Under the pieces are notes generated by a model. The model worked only from the letters and a program-made list of their open reading frames with translations. It did not search any database and was not told where the DNA came from. Positions 1 through 7,658 of a stretch of 20,769 nucleotides of DNA are shown piece by piece (position 1 is the stretch's first letter; each line of letters begins with the position of its first letter). The translations under genes were made by a program, and so were the position numbers. The stretch is from assembly GCA_030672555.1 (NCBI GenBank), contig DAOVGD010000173.1, positions 1 to 20,769 of the forward strand, given 5' to 3'. Source of the DNA: Desulfobacterales bacterium (GTDB lineage Bacteria; Desulfobacterota; Desulfobacteria; Desulfobacterales; C00003106).

Positions 1-6
1 TCGCGA

Positions 7-27
7 GCTCAGGCGAGGCGGGCGGGC
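7..27. repeat. Truncated GC-rich repeat half-site
   Basis: Bases 7-25 are identical to the reverse complement of bases 11470-11488. At 11470 this sequence is one arm of a GC-rich hairpin; here only one arm is seen, at the window edge, so the other arm may lie upstream of base 1. Confidence 0.6.
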
Positions 28-193
28 TTTTCATTCACGAAAATTAATAATTAAACCTAAAAACCATAACACATTCGGTTGTAAACTCTACATGCACAAC
101 CGATGATTTTTCAGTCAATTTTTTGCATTTCATTTGTTCACCTTACTCAGGCTATGATTTTTTATGATTTACTGGATAGCCAAAGTGAGACTT

Positions 194-213
194 AATCCCG
201 CCTTGGCGGGATT
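194..213. repeat. GC-rich perfect hairpin
   Basis: AATCCCGCC-TT-GGCGGGATT is a perfect palindrome with 9-base arms. Flanking AGTGA/TCACT bases (from 185 and to 217) can extend the stem across a bulge. A close relative (GTCCCGCC-AA-GGCGGAAC) sits inside the inverted-repeat locus near 16545. It lacks a following T-run, so it is listed as a repeat rather than a terminator. Confidence 0.65.
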
Positions 214-451
214 CACTTGAAACAAAATCTTGTTTATCCTGTTATCCTGTCGGATTTTTTCAAAGGGCTAAGGTATTACAAAATATCCTATTATAGTAAC
301 GCTATCATATCTATCGGTTGGTGATCAAAAACATTAACCTAAATAGAATGTTCTTTTATTATGCCACATTTGATCCCGCTGTAACAACTCGGGCTGATAA
401 TTGTATCGGACTTTCTTTCCCACTCGACAGTCAAAAGTTCTCTGAAAAAGC

Positions 452-488
452 CTTTAAATTCCCCCCTTGAGGGGGGATTAAGGGGGGG
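452..488. repeat. Poly-C/poly-G palindromic repeat, copy 1
   Basis: The core CCCCCCTTGAGGGGGG (461-476) is an almost perfect palindrome, followed by ATTAAGGGGGGG. Bases 456-476 recur identically at 11414-11434, and the reverse complement of about 11546-11577 is another close copy. It is a dispersed intergenic repeat, present three times in this window. Confidence 0.75.
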
Positions 489-706
489 AATGATTTGTGG
501 TTTAATTATTTCAGTATGTTACGAGAACTTAGGACTCTTGAGTTTCCCAAAAAGAGTATTATATACGAAGTTACATCTCCATACGCTTGTGGTATGGTGG
601 TTATAAACTCAAATATGGTCAAGGGTATATGAAAGGAATGGTAAGTATTTTTTTACCGTTTAGTGTAAAATGTTTTTACAGACCATAGACAAGGACCAAT
701 TTATCC

Positions 707-735
707 TTGACATTTAACCAAGATATAGATATAAA
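707..735 (+). promoter_or_regulatory. Sigma-70-type promoter of the fusA operon
   Basis: TTGACA (707-712, all six consensus bases) is followed after 17 bp by TATAAA (730-735, five of six). The predicted transcript starts near 742 and has a leader of about 95 bases before the ATG at 836. This is the best sigma-70-type match noticed near a gene start in the window. Confidence 0.7.
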
Positions 736-765
736 AAGCAGTTTGATGAAAAGAGAATTTTGAGG

Positions 766-803
766 ATCTTGCGAAACAGTCTTTGATAAGCGTTCTGCAA
801 GAT
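766..803 (+). promoter_or_regulatory. Leader hairpin upstream of fusA
   Basis: ATCTTGC (766-772) pairs with GCAAGAT (797-803), giving a seven-base stem with a 24-base loop in the predicted leader, ending 17 bases before the ribosome binding site at 821. A regulatory role is inferred from position only. Confidence 0.3.
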
Positions 804-835
804 TTTCTTATTTTGTGCCAAAGGAAATTTGGAAT

Positions 836-2923
836 ATGACCAACGAATTAAACAAATTGAGGAACATAGGAATCAGCGCACATATTGATTCCGGAAAAAC
901 TACTCTGACGGAACGGATACTCTTTTATACCAAAAGGATCTACGCCATCCATGATGTTAAAGGCAAGGATGGTGTCGGCGCTACAATGGATTCCATGGAG
1001 CTGGAACGAGAACGCGGAATTACCATAGCTTCTGCCGCCACCTATTGCACCTGGAATGATTATACAATCAATATCATAGATACGCCGGGACACGTTGATT
1101 TTACTATTGAAGTAGAACGGGCTCTGAGGGTGCTCGATGGCGCTATTCTGGTCCTCTGCTCTGTAGGTGGGGTCCAATCCCAATCAATCACAGTGGATCG
1201 GCAGATGACTCGCTACAAGGTCCCCCGCATAGCCTTTATCAACAAATGCGACCGTTCCGGCGCAAACCCGGTCCGGGTAGTAGGCCAACTCCGTGAAAAA
1301 CTCAGACACAACGCGATCCTGATGCAAATCCCAATAGGGCTGGAAGCAAATCATAAGGGGGTAGTAGACCTTGTCACCATGAAGGGATACTATTTTGAAG
1401 GACCTAATGGTGAACAGATACGGACAGATGAGATCCCATCAGATCTCCGTGAGGAGGCAGAGGCACGCCGCGAAGAAATGCTTGATGCTGTCTCAATGTT
1501 TTCAGACGAATTGACCGAGGCCATACTGGAAGACAGAGTGACTGAAGAACTCATCTATGATGCAGTCCGACAGGGAACTATTTCACTGGAGCTAACCCCT
1601 GTATTTCTCGGTTCCGCTTATAAGAATGTTGGCGTTCAGCTTGTACTGGATGCGGTTACAAAATATCTCCCTGAACCGAACGATGTTAAAAACTTTGCAT
1701 TGGACCTCGACAATAACGAAAATGAGGTTCGTCTATCATTAAATTCGGAAGATCCTTTTATTGCGCTTGCTTTCAAACTTGAAGTAAGCCGGTACGGACA
1801 GCTTACATATATCCGTATATATCAGGGCTCTCTTAAAAAAGGGGATACTATATTCAACACAAGAACCAAGAAGAAGGTAAAAGTGGGCAGGCTCGTTCGT
1901 ATGCATGCCGACAAGATGGAAGATGTCGAACGCACAGACGCGGGTGATATTGTCGCCCTCTTCGGCATAGACTGTTCCTCTGGTGATACTTTTACCGACA
2001 GAACAATAAATTACAGTATGTCCTCCATGTATGTTCCGGAACCGGTTATCTCCCTGGCGATTGTACCCAAGGACAATAAAGCACAAGTCAATATGTCCAA
2101 GGCATTAAACCGCTTTACCAAGGAAGACCCTACATTCAGGGTCACCCTGGACGATGAGACAGGCGATACGATCATCTCAGGCATGGGAGAGCTCCACCTG
2201 GATGTCTATGTAGAGCGAATGAAACGGGAATATAATGCAGAGGTTGCAACCGGAATGCCGAAGGTAGCATACCGGGAAACCATTACACGAACGATTGAGT
2301 TCGATTACATTCACAAGAAACAGACGGGTGGCGCGGGGCAGTATGGCCGTGTGGCAGGGCGTATGGAACCGTATGAGGAAGGAGCCTATAATTTTGTAAA
2401 CCGGATCAGGGGGGGAGCGATTCCGACCGAATATATCCCCTCGTGTGACAAGGGATTTCAGGAGTGCCTCAAGCAGGGAGAGCTGATCGGCGCCCCTATT
2501 GTGGGGATACAAGTAACCATTGATGATGGTCAGTCTCACGCGGTAGACTCTTCGGACATGGCGTTTCAACAGGCCGCAATCGGAGCGTTCAGATCATCGT
2601 ACAGAAAAGCAGCTCCTGCAATATTGGAACCGGTCATGAAGGTTTCCGTAGAAGGCCCCTCGGAATTTCAAGGGAATGTGTTGGCATCCCTTAATCAAAG
2701 GAGAGGGATTATCATCAGCGCTTCAGAGGATGGGGTCTTTTCCACGGTAGAGGCAGAAATCCCCCTGGCTGAAATGTTCGGCTACTCTACCACTCTAAGA
2801 TCGCTTACCCAGGGGAAGGCCGAATTTACCATGGAATTCGCCCGATACAGCAAAGTCCCCCAGGGTGTTGCTGATCAATTGAAAAAGGACTACGAGGAAA
2901 AGAAAAAAGGTGGTCAACAATGA
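836..2923 (+). CDS. fusA: Elongation factor G, spd/mitochondrial EFG1-type
   Basis: This ribosomal translocase GTPase is about 695 residues, normal for EF-G. Numbering from the ATG at 836, the G1 loop AHIDSGKT is at 15-22, the switch I region has RERGIT, G3 DTPGH is at 82-86 and G4 is NKCD at 136-139 (usual EF-G has NKMD). Domains II to V follow, with GMGELHLDVYVERMKREY in domain III and GAGQYGRV in domain IV. The DSGKT loop, the stretch KGKDGVGATMDSMELERERG and the LRVLDGAILVLCSVGGVQ segment are typical of the spdEFG1/mitochondrial EFG1 branch rather than of str-operon EF-G. A GTG start at 815 is open, but AAGGA at 821-825 sits ten bases before the ATG at 836, so the ATG is preferred. It heads an operon with the overlapping ATPase gene. 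No ribosomal protein or tuf genes adjoin it. The EF-G call is certain; the branch assignment is from recall of family sequences. Confidence 0.95.
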   Translation: MTNELNKLRNIGISAHIDSGKTTLTERILFYTKRIYAIHDVKGKDGVGATMDSMELERERGITIASAATYCTWNDYTINIIDTPGHVDFTIEVERALRVLDGAILVLCSVGGVQSQSITVDRQMTRYKVPRIAFINKCDRSGANPVRVVGQLREKLRHNAILMQIPIGLEANHKGVVDLVTMKGYYFEGPNGEQIRTDEIPSDLREEAEARREEMLDAVSMFSDELTEAILEDRVTEELIYDAVRQGTISLELTPVFLGSAYKNVGVQLVLDAVTKYLPEPNDVKNFALDLDNNENEVRLSLNSEDPFIALAFKLEVSRYGQLTYIRIYQGSLKKGDTIFNTRTKKKVKVGRLVRMHADKMEDVERTDAGDIVALFGIDCSSGDTFTDRTINYSMSSMYVPEPVISLAIVPKDNKAQVNMSKALNRFTKEDPTFRVTLDDETGDTIISGMGELHLDVYVERMKREYNAEVATGMPKVAYRETITRTIEFDYIHKKQTGGAGQYGRVAGRMEPYEEGAYNFVNRIRGGAIPTEYIPSCDKGFQECLKQGELIGAPIVGIQVTIDDGQSHAVDSSDMAFQQAAIGAFRSSYRKAAPAILEPVMKVSVEGPSEFQGNVLASLNQRRGIIISASEDGVFSTVEAEIPLAEMFGYSTTLRSLTQGKAEFTMEFARYSKVPQGVADQLKKDYEEKKKGGQQ

Positions 2924-3621
2924 TAAGAGAAGACTTTATACGCGTAAGCCCATTAAAGATACTGGAATCCTCCTCTCGCGGCGGCCTGGGGAGTGGAAAT
3001 CTTGGTGTGTTCATAGCTCGAGCCGGAGTGGGCAAGACCGCATGCCTGATACACATCGCGCTCGACAACTTGTTTAAGAAACGCAAGCTTATTCATGTGG
3101 CCGTGGGCGAAAGTCCGGAAAAAATTACCGCATACTACAGCGCTATTCTTAATGATCTGCGCAAGACGCTCAATGTTTCAGAATCAGATGAGGATCGGCT
3201 CATTGTGGAAAGAAACCGAATGATCCTCGCGTATCGCGCTTCATCCTTTTCAGTAAATATGCTTGAAAAGAGCATCCGGAATATGATCGATTCCTTAGAT
3301 TTCAAACCGGATACGCTTATTGTTGACGGGCTCGATTTTGAAAAGGTTGAGAGGGCTTTTTTTATGGATATTAAAAAGCTTGCCAACAAGTATCAGACGG
3401 GAATCTGGTTCTCCGCACGGTCCCACAGGCATATTAAAGAGAAAAACGAGAGGGAGATACCATATCCCTGTAATCGGTTAGACGACCTGTTTAGCGTGAT
3501 CATACAGCTTGATTCGACCAACAAAGGGGTTTTTTTAAGGCTTCTTAAAGATCACGACAATACAAAAGTACCGGATACCAGTATACAGCTTGATCCTACT
3601 ACTTTTCTGCTTGCCGGATAA
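2920..3621 (+). CDS. RecA/KaiC-like P-loop ATPase coupled to EF-G
   Basis: A 233-residue protein with a Walker A loop ARAGVGKTA (residues 33-41) and a Walker B strand TLIVD (132-136), the layout of RecA/RadA/KaiC-superfamily ATPases. The order Walker A, then GESPEKI (63-69), a helical middle, Walker B and the SARSHRH segment (165-171) resembles single-domain KaiC or Rad55-like proteins, but no DNA-binding motif is evident. There is no signal peptide or membrane segment, so it is probably cytosolic. Its ATG overlaps the fusA stop in the arrangement ATGA, with an A/G-rich binding site (AAAAAAGGTGG) inside fusA, so the two are translationally coupled. A role linked to translation or to the EF-G paralogue is inferred from that coupling only. 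No specific function is recognised. The stop is followed after 14 bases by a MITE-like element. Confidence 0.75.
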   Translation: MIREDFIRVSPLKILESSSRGGLGSGNLGVFIARAGVGKTACLIHIALDNLFKKRKLIHVAVGESPEKITAYYSAILNDLRKTLNVSESDEDRLIVERNRMILAYRASSFSVNMLEKSIRNMIDSLDFKPDTLIVDGLDFEKVERAFFMDIKKLANKYQTGIWFSARSHRHIKEKNEREIPYPCNRLDDLFSVIIQLDSTNKGVFLRLLKDHDNTKVPDTSIQLDPTTFLLAG

Positions 3622-3635
3622 AAACGAATCCACAA

Positions 3636-3820
3636 TTGATGGTTTCGTAGGACGTCTTCAATTCGCTTGATTGGTCACTTGATAAGACTCTCATTGATCA
3701 TTGATCATTACACATTTGTCATCTGTCATTTTTTTAATGGTAAATGCCCAATGATAGATGATAAATGACAGATGATAAGACAAAAATACGCTCATCGAAG
3801 ACTTTCTACGAAACCATCAA
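3636..3820. repeat. MITE-like inverted-repeat element
   Basis: The 185-bp element is bounded by TTGATGGTTTCGTA (3636-3649) and its exact reverse complement (3807-3820). The ends extend to about 24 bases with two mismatches, to GTCTTC. Inside is a second perfect inverted pair, TCATCTGTCATTT (3719-3731) and its complement (3763-3775), and the arms contain seven-base tandem units (TTGATCA repeats, GATAGAT/GATAAAT/GACAGAT). There is no reading frame inside. It ends two bases before the stop codon of the leftward small gene, and starts 14 bases after the stop of the ATPase gene, so it fills the space between two convergent genes. Confidence 0.8.
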
Positions 3821-3822
3821 AA

Positions 3823-4146
3823 TTAGTGTTCCCGGGCACATCCGGAGGGTTTTAGGGGGCTCAGACCACGACACGCATCGCAATCAAAACCGCACCGCTC
3901 GCGCAACTTGCACACCCCAGGCAATATTCTGACTTGAAACAGTTCACACCACGCTGTCTCTTTCAGTTTTTCTTCTTCCAATTGTCTATCGCGGACAATC
4001 TCTTTGTAACGAAATTTTTTCTGCATTCTCATATGAAAATCTAAGAGCCAGAGCCCTCCCCACTTTTCTGCCGCACTAACATTGTATCCATTTTCAAACC
4101 CGCTCCCGCCTGTGTCGGTGTAAGACATTAACCTCCTGCCATGCAT
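3823..4146 (-). CDS. Small Cys-rich protein of unknown function
   Basis: A 107-residue protein that I do not recognise. The C-terminal half carries a cysteine cluster, CKLRERCGFDCDACRG, with spacing C-x5-C-x3-C-x2-C, plus two further Cys residues (one in TAWCEL and one near the C terminus), which could bind a metal or an Fe-S cluster. The middle is charged (KEIVRDRQLEEEKLKE) and probably helical. No signal peptide or membrane span is seen. The start at 4146 is supported by AAGGAGG seven bases upstream; a second ATG at residue 7 also has AGGAGG, but only three bases away. The strong binding sites and composition favour a real gene over a chance frame. It stands alone, with a MITE-like element directly after its stop and a different repeat (4219-4235) about 70 bases upstream. 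Confidence 0.6.
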   Translation of the reverse strand: MHGRRLMSYTDTGGSGFENGYNVSAAEKWGGLWLLDFHMRMQKKFRYKEIVRDRQLEEEKLKETAWCELFQVRILPGVCKLRERCGFDCDACRGLSPLKPSGCAREH

Positions 4147-4218
4147 ATCGTGCCTCCTTCATATAACGTAGGCCTATCCGGAAATGAACACTCGCTTTTG
4201 TGTAAGAACGACTATTCC

Positions 4219-4235
4219 CGAGGAGGCTGTCCGAG
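4219..4235. repeat. Solo copy of the GAGGCTGTCC repeat end
   Basis: CGAGGAGGCTGTCCGAG is identical to 4517-4533, in the same orientation, 298 bases apart. With the inverted copy at 4577-4590 it could also be the left end of a larger element spanning 4219-4590. No target duplication was evident. Confidence 0.6.
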
Positions 4236-4518
4236 GTACTTACCAACTGAAACTACTGATGATCAGTCTGATACCAAACAAAAAATAGCTTGAATATCAG
4301 GAATCATCCGTTTTTTATACGAAATATATCCCAAAATGTTATATATCTATTTGTGTGGGTAAACTCTTGGTGGGTATGGATAATGATGTAAAATTGTAGA
4401 AGATATTCACGCTAAGATTTTGTTGTGGAGTTATAAGGAAATGCCCTAAAAAGGTATAAGATTTCGGGCATTACAAAGATAAGGATTTACCCGGCTTGTT
4501 TGATTCGGACTTTTTACG

Positions 4519-4590
4519 AGGAGGCTGTCCGAGAATTATGTCCGTAACGAAAAAGAGTGAGAACGAGACAAAATTTTCGGACAGCCTCCT
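4519..4590. repeat. Short inverted-repeat element abutting a stop codon
   Basis: AGGAGGCTGTCCGA (4519-4532) is mirrored exactly by 4577-4590. The pairing runs on as AATT after one mismatch, so the arms are about 19 bases and the whole is 72 bp. It ends six bases before the stop codon of the response regulator gene. It may be a minimal transposon-derived element; a folded RNA at the end of the regulator message is also possible. Confidence 0.7.
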
Positions 4591-4596
4591 ATGCCA

Positions 4597-5250
4597 TCAA
4601 ATTTGTATAAGCCCTTTCTGTATAGCGATCTTGGTAAGGTCGACGATTGTGCTTACGTTAAGCTTTTCCATAATATTATATTTATGAGATTCCACTGTCT
4701 TACGGCTTATGCATAACTGGTCAGCAATGACCTTGATAGCCATACCCTCGGCCAGCAATTGGAACACCTCTCGTTCACGCAGACTTAGGCGGTCAAAGTC
4801 GTCTTTTGCCTTTGCCCCACGCTCCAGTTCATTAATGTGTCTGACCAATAAAGTAGGAGCAGCAGTACTGAAGTAAGTCCCTCCTTTTTGTACAGCTTGA
4901 ATTGCAAAGAAAAGATCAGACACCGGGTCCTCTTTCAAGACATAAGCAGAGATACCGGCCCTAAAAAGATCGATGATGTATTCTTTTTGAGAATACATGG
5001 TAAAAATAATAATGCGGATATCAGAGTTCAACTTTTTGATCTGCAATGTAGCATCAATACCGTTCAGTTCCGGCATTGAGATGTCCATCACAACAATATC
5101 GGGATTAAGCGATTCTGCCAACTTTACCGCCTCATGACCATTATAGGCCTCACCCACCACTTCCAAATCCGGGTGGTCGGCCAACGCAGACTTTACACCC
5201 TCCACAACTACCCTATGATCGTCTACTAATAAGACCCTCGTTTTTTTCAT
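4597..5250 (-). CDS. NarL/FixJ-family response regulator
   Basis: A 217-residue two-domain DNA-binding response regulator. The receiver (about 4-120) has the acidic pair D10/D11, the phospho-acceptor D56 in VVMDISMP, T84 and K106. A LuxR-type helix-turn-helix follows at about 153-214, with LSLREREVFQLLAEG and the recognition helix SRKTVESHKYNIMEKL. The protein is full length and no active residue is missing. AAGAGG seven bases before the ATG is the likely binding site. It follows the histidine kinase gene (6522-5410) on the same strand, so the pair should form one NarX/NarL-like system in which phosphorylation lets the dimer bind target promoters. The targets cannot be read from this window. 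Between the two genes lies an AT-rich inverted repeat of about 130 bases. Confidence 0.92.
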   Translation of the reverse strand: MKKTRVLLVDDHRVVVEGVKSALADHPDLEVVGEAYNGHEAVKLAESLNPDIVVMDISMPELNGIDATLQIKKLNSDIRIIIFTMYSQKEYIIDLFRAGISAYVLKEDPVSDLFFAIQAVQKGGTYFSTAAPTLLVRHINELERGAKAKDDFDRLSLREREVFQLLAEGMAIKVIADQLCISRKTVESHKYNIMEKLNVSTIVDLTKIAIQKGLIQI

Positions 5251-5270
5251 TAAAGAACCTCTTATCCTCT

Positions 5271-5401
5271 AATTGCGAAATTATAATTGCGAATTTAGGA
5301 ATTTAGGAATTATGGAATTGAAGGATGTTGTCATTTTTAATTCCCCAATCCCTAAATTCACAATTCCTAAATTATCCAAAGAATACCTTAATTCCTAAAT
5401 C
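5271..5401. repeat. AT-rich period-8 inverted-repeat array
   Basis: The left part is built of eight-base units such as GGAATTTA, GGAATTAT, GGAATTGA, and the right part of the complementary type AATTCCCC, AATCCCTA, AATTCCTA. ATTGCGAATTTAGG (5286-5299) pairs with 5351-5364, 13 of 14. It lies between the kinase stop and the regulator start, within a presumed operon. Confidence 0.7.
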
Positions 5402-5409
5402 AAATACAA

Positions 5410-6522
5410 TCAAATCGGCACCTCTACCAACACAAGGGTGCCCTTGCCTACTTGTGATTCTATGTAAAAGTCTCCTTTGTGCTGTGCCACACGTTCTTTC
5501 ATAATAAGGATCCCCAAGGCCCCTTTTTCCTCTTCCCTATTCTTCTTCAGCACCCCTTCCGAATCAAAACCAATACCATCATCTTCAACGCTTAAGGAAA
5601 TAACATTGTTCCTTACAACAAGATTTATAAAAATATTGCCGGCGTTCGCATGCTTGGCGATATTGTTAAGCGCCTCTTGCACAATACGATAAATGGTAAT
5701 CTCTTTTTCAGGATCAAGCCGCGAAGAGAGATTCTTGATATAAATTTCTGCCTGAACATCTTTATGTTTTTTTATGTCATCAACTAACATCTGAATAGAG
5801 GGTATCAGGCCAATGGTATCAAGAGTACTCGGACGGAGTCCGTGGCAAATATTTTTCACTTCTCGTATTGATGCGGCAATCCTTTTTTCTATCCCCCTAA
5901 TTTGTTCTCGCGATTTCTGGTCAGCGCCTTTAATACGTTTTGCGAGCATCTCCACATCCATCTTAACACTTGTAAGAGACTGCCCTATCTGATCATGAAG
6001 CTCCATTGCCAGTTTATGTCGGTCCCGTTCTAACAGCGAAATTAATCGCCTCGATAATCGTCTTGTTTCCTTGTTCTTTTGTTCGAGATAACGGGCGAAG
6101 CGTTTTAATGCACGCTCCGCCTTTTTCCGTTTTGTAATATCGCGCATTAGGACCAAAAATTTGGTCGTATTATCTTCTTCATCAAAAATCCGGATAGCCT
6201 CGACTTCCACATTTATAACCGTTCCATCCTTAGCAACCAGATCTCTTTCAATCCCGCTTACTTCTTCCTCTTTGGCTATCTCCGAAAACTCCTGACAAAA
6301 CGCATCCCGCGAATTCTCTGTAAAAAATGAACACACAGATTTGCCAATGATCTCTTCTTTAAGATAACCTGTTTTTTTTGTCCATGCCCTGTTACAATCG
6401 ACGATAATCCCGTCCATATTCAGGGTATGGTACATATCAGGCGCAAGTTCATACAGATAGCGGTATCTCCTTTCAGAGATATTGAGCATATCATCGCAGA
6501 ACCCGTCTTTACTGTTTTTCAA
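5410..6522 (-). CDS. Cytoplasmic PAS histidine kinase, NarX/DegS class
   Basis: A 370-residue sensor kinase with no membrane span. A PAS domain covers about 15-137 (ELAPDMYHTLNMDG at its start, the end marked by FLVLMRDITKRKKAE), then a coiled coil, then a HisKA_3 dimerisation domain with the phospho-acceptor H176 in AMELHDQIGQ. The HATPase domain has the N box around 283-291 (EALNNIAKH), G1 DDGIGFD (314-320) and a G2 loop GALGI near 334. This class phosphorylates NarL/FixJ regulators, and one is encoded next. The PAS ligand is unknown; oxygen, redox or a small molecule are all possible. The start is taken as the TTG at 6522 with AAAGG about eight bases upstream. An ATG at 6489 is the alternative and would cost only 11 residues before the PAS domain. 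Confidence 0.9.
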   Translation of the reverse strand: MKNSKDGFCDDMLNISERRYRYLYELAPDMYHTLNMDGIIVDCNRAWTKKTGYLKEEIIGKSVCSFFTENSRDAFCQEFSEIAKEEEVSGIERDLVAKDGTVINVEVEAIRIFDEEDNTTKFLVLMRDITKRKKAERALKRFARYLEQKNKETRRLSRRLISLLERDRHKLAMELHDQIGQSLTSVKMDVEMLAKRIKGADQKSREQIRGIEKRIAASIREVKNICHGLRPSTLDTIGLIPSIQMLVDDIKKHKDVQAEIYIKNLSSRLDPEKEITIYRIVQEALNNIAKHANAGNIFINLVVRNNVISLSVEDDGIGFDSEGVLKKNREEEKGALGILIMKERVAQHKGDFYIESQVGKGTLVLVEVPI

Positions 6523-6539
6523 CGACCTTGCCTTTCATT

Positions 6540-6681
6540 GGAGTAGTGGAGTAGTGGAGTAGTGGAAACCCGATAAACCGATGTTTTCTGCCGAAAATGA
6601 ATGCAAAAATCTATCGTGATTTCTATATATTCTCTTGAAGATACAGATCAACACTCCAGCACTCCAACACTCCATTACTCC
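6540..6681. repeat. GAGTAGTG period-8 inverted-repeat array
   Basis: The left arm (6540-6566) is three direct copies of GAGTAGTG. The right arm (6652-6681) is CACTCCAG, CACTCCAA, CACTCCAT, TACTCC, roughly complementary to it. The 85-base loop contains nothing recognisable. It lies between the DapA-like gene's stop (about 20 bases away) and the kinase start (about 18 bases away), so it may be in the kinase leader. Confidence 0.8.
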
Positions 6682-6701
6682 CCAAAACTATTCCATGAAG
6701 A

Positions 6702-7658
6702 TTATATTATGTTATACTTTCTTAATAACTTGTTAATATGCTCTACTTTAGCTCTACTAAGCCCCTTCCTTGATTCAACAGTTCGTCCGTCTGATATGAT
6801 CCCCATTATCTGCAAAATCTGTTTCACGATAGCTGCCGGCTCCTTACAATAAAAATTGTAAAAATTCCGGAGCATATCCCCGGTTTCCCATATCTGGTAA
6901 ATGTGGTCCGAATAGGTCCTTTGTGTATCATAGATATTTAAAGAAGAATATGTGATTTCTCGCCAGGCTATCGGGAGAAAATTGCTACCACCGGCCAGCA
7001 CACCGCTGGAACTTGGGCGGTCAAGAAAATTCTTCTCGTCGCTATCATATATCCTAAAGCGTTGATGATACCGAACAGCCTGTTGATAGTCAAGAGAACG
7101 CTTCATTCTTCCGGTGAATAGCAGTCCAATGATTCGGTTGTTTTCGGAAAGCTTCTTCAAGACGCTGGTACGAATATTTTTATGATACATCGCTTTCTTG
7201 AAACGACGTACCAAAGAAGGATCGTTGTAAAGAATAAATTCAAAAGGGGTCTCCAGCGTAAGGGCCTTATAAAATTGGGGAAGATTACGGTTGCTATGGT
7301 AACAGATCGGAGCGTCTACCCAAAAAATAGGACCGGGATAGTTATATCGATAAATCAGATGATCAAACTCTGAAAGGATAAGGCTTGTCTCTTTAGCGGT
7401 GTTACCGGTTATAGATATCAAGACAGGGCAGCGTCCCCTTACAATATCAAGGGCGGCTTCCACCAAGTTCAAACGCTCTTCCCTTGAAAGCGTCATCCCT
7501 TCTCCCCATACCGGCCCATTAAGAAGAACCGCATCCACACTCCCCATTACATGCTCTATAAGTCTCTGCAAAGAAGTAGTATCCACGTGTGAGCCTTTAA
7601 GAGGTGTCACGAGTGGACATATCAATCCCTTTGGGGGTTCAGCGGATTGTATCTCCAT
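6702..7658 (-). CDS. DapA-fold protein lacking the Schiff-base lysine
   Basis: A 318-residue protein with the layout of the dihydrodipicolinate synthase/N-acetylneuraminate lyase family: GLICPLVTPL near the N terminus, WGEGMTLSREER in place of the usual TGE-LT-EER, the YNDP motif (Y144, N145, P147), and GVLAGGSNFLP where the family has its glycine-rich strand. At the position where the family reads G-I-K this protein reads IIGLLFTG, so the Schiff-base lysine appears to be a leucine (about L180). It is thus unlikely to act as a normal class I aldolase; the substrate is unknown. An upstream ATG at 7691 is open, but AAAGGTGA precedes the ATG at 7658, which is preferred. The gene overlaps the end of kdsD by 20 bases, so the two are co-translated and a link to sugar-acid or envelope metabolism is inferred. 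Numbering is from the ATG at 7658. Confidence 0.8.
   Translation of the reverse strand: MEIQSAEPPKGLICPLVTPLKGSHVDTTSLQRLIEHVMGSVDAVLLNGPVWGEGMTLSREERLNLVEAALDIVRGRCPVLISITGNTAKETSLILSEFDHLIYRYNYPGPIFWVDAPICYHSNRNLPQFYKALTLETPFEFILYNDPSLVRRFKKAMYHKNIRTSVLKKLSENNRIIGLLFTGRMKRSLDYQQAVRYHQRFRIYDSDEKNFLDRPSSSGVLAGGSNFLPIAWREITYSSLNIYDTQRTYSDHIYQIWETGDMLRNFYNFYCKEPAAIVKQILQIMGIISDGRTVESRKGLSRAKVEHINKLLRKYNII

Larger units (their letters stand above)
28..706. other. Gene-free, repeat-bearing region upstream of fusA
   Basis: No open reading frame here looks coding. The stretch holds a perfect hairpin at 194-213, a short period-8 run around 222-245 (TCCTGTTA then TCCTGTCG), a CT/GA-rich palindromic repeat at 452-488, and a small dyad near 580-598 (CCATAC with GTATGG). 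The rest is AT-rich and I recognise nothing in it. Confidence 0.6.
4147..4596. other. AT-rich gap with GAGGCTGTCC-type repeats
   Basis: This 450-base gap is upstream of the small gene and just past the stop of the response regulator. It holds a copy of CGAGGAGGCTGTCCGAG at 4219-4235, a dyad ACTGATGATCAGT at 4255-4267, a small hairpin with arms AATGCCC/GGGCATT near 4440-4472, and the inverted pair 4519-4590. No convincing reading frame and no RNA gene could be made out. Confidence 0.55.

Noticed and set aside
194..213. Rho-independent terminator
   Set aside because: The hairpin is strong but no T-run follows on either strand, and no gene ends next to it in this window.
4496..4687. Rightward open frame of 63 codons
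   Set aside because: It spans the GAGGCTGTCC inverted repeat and runs antisense into the response regulator; no coding signature.
6702..7658. Annotation as a working dihydrodipicolinate synthase
   Set aside because: The Schiff-base lysine position is leucine and the TTGE motif is altered, so only the fold is claimed.
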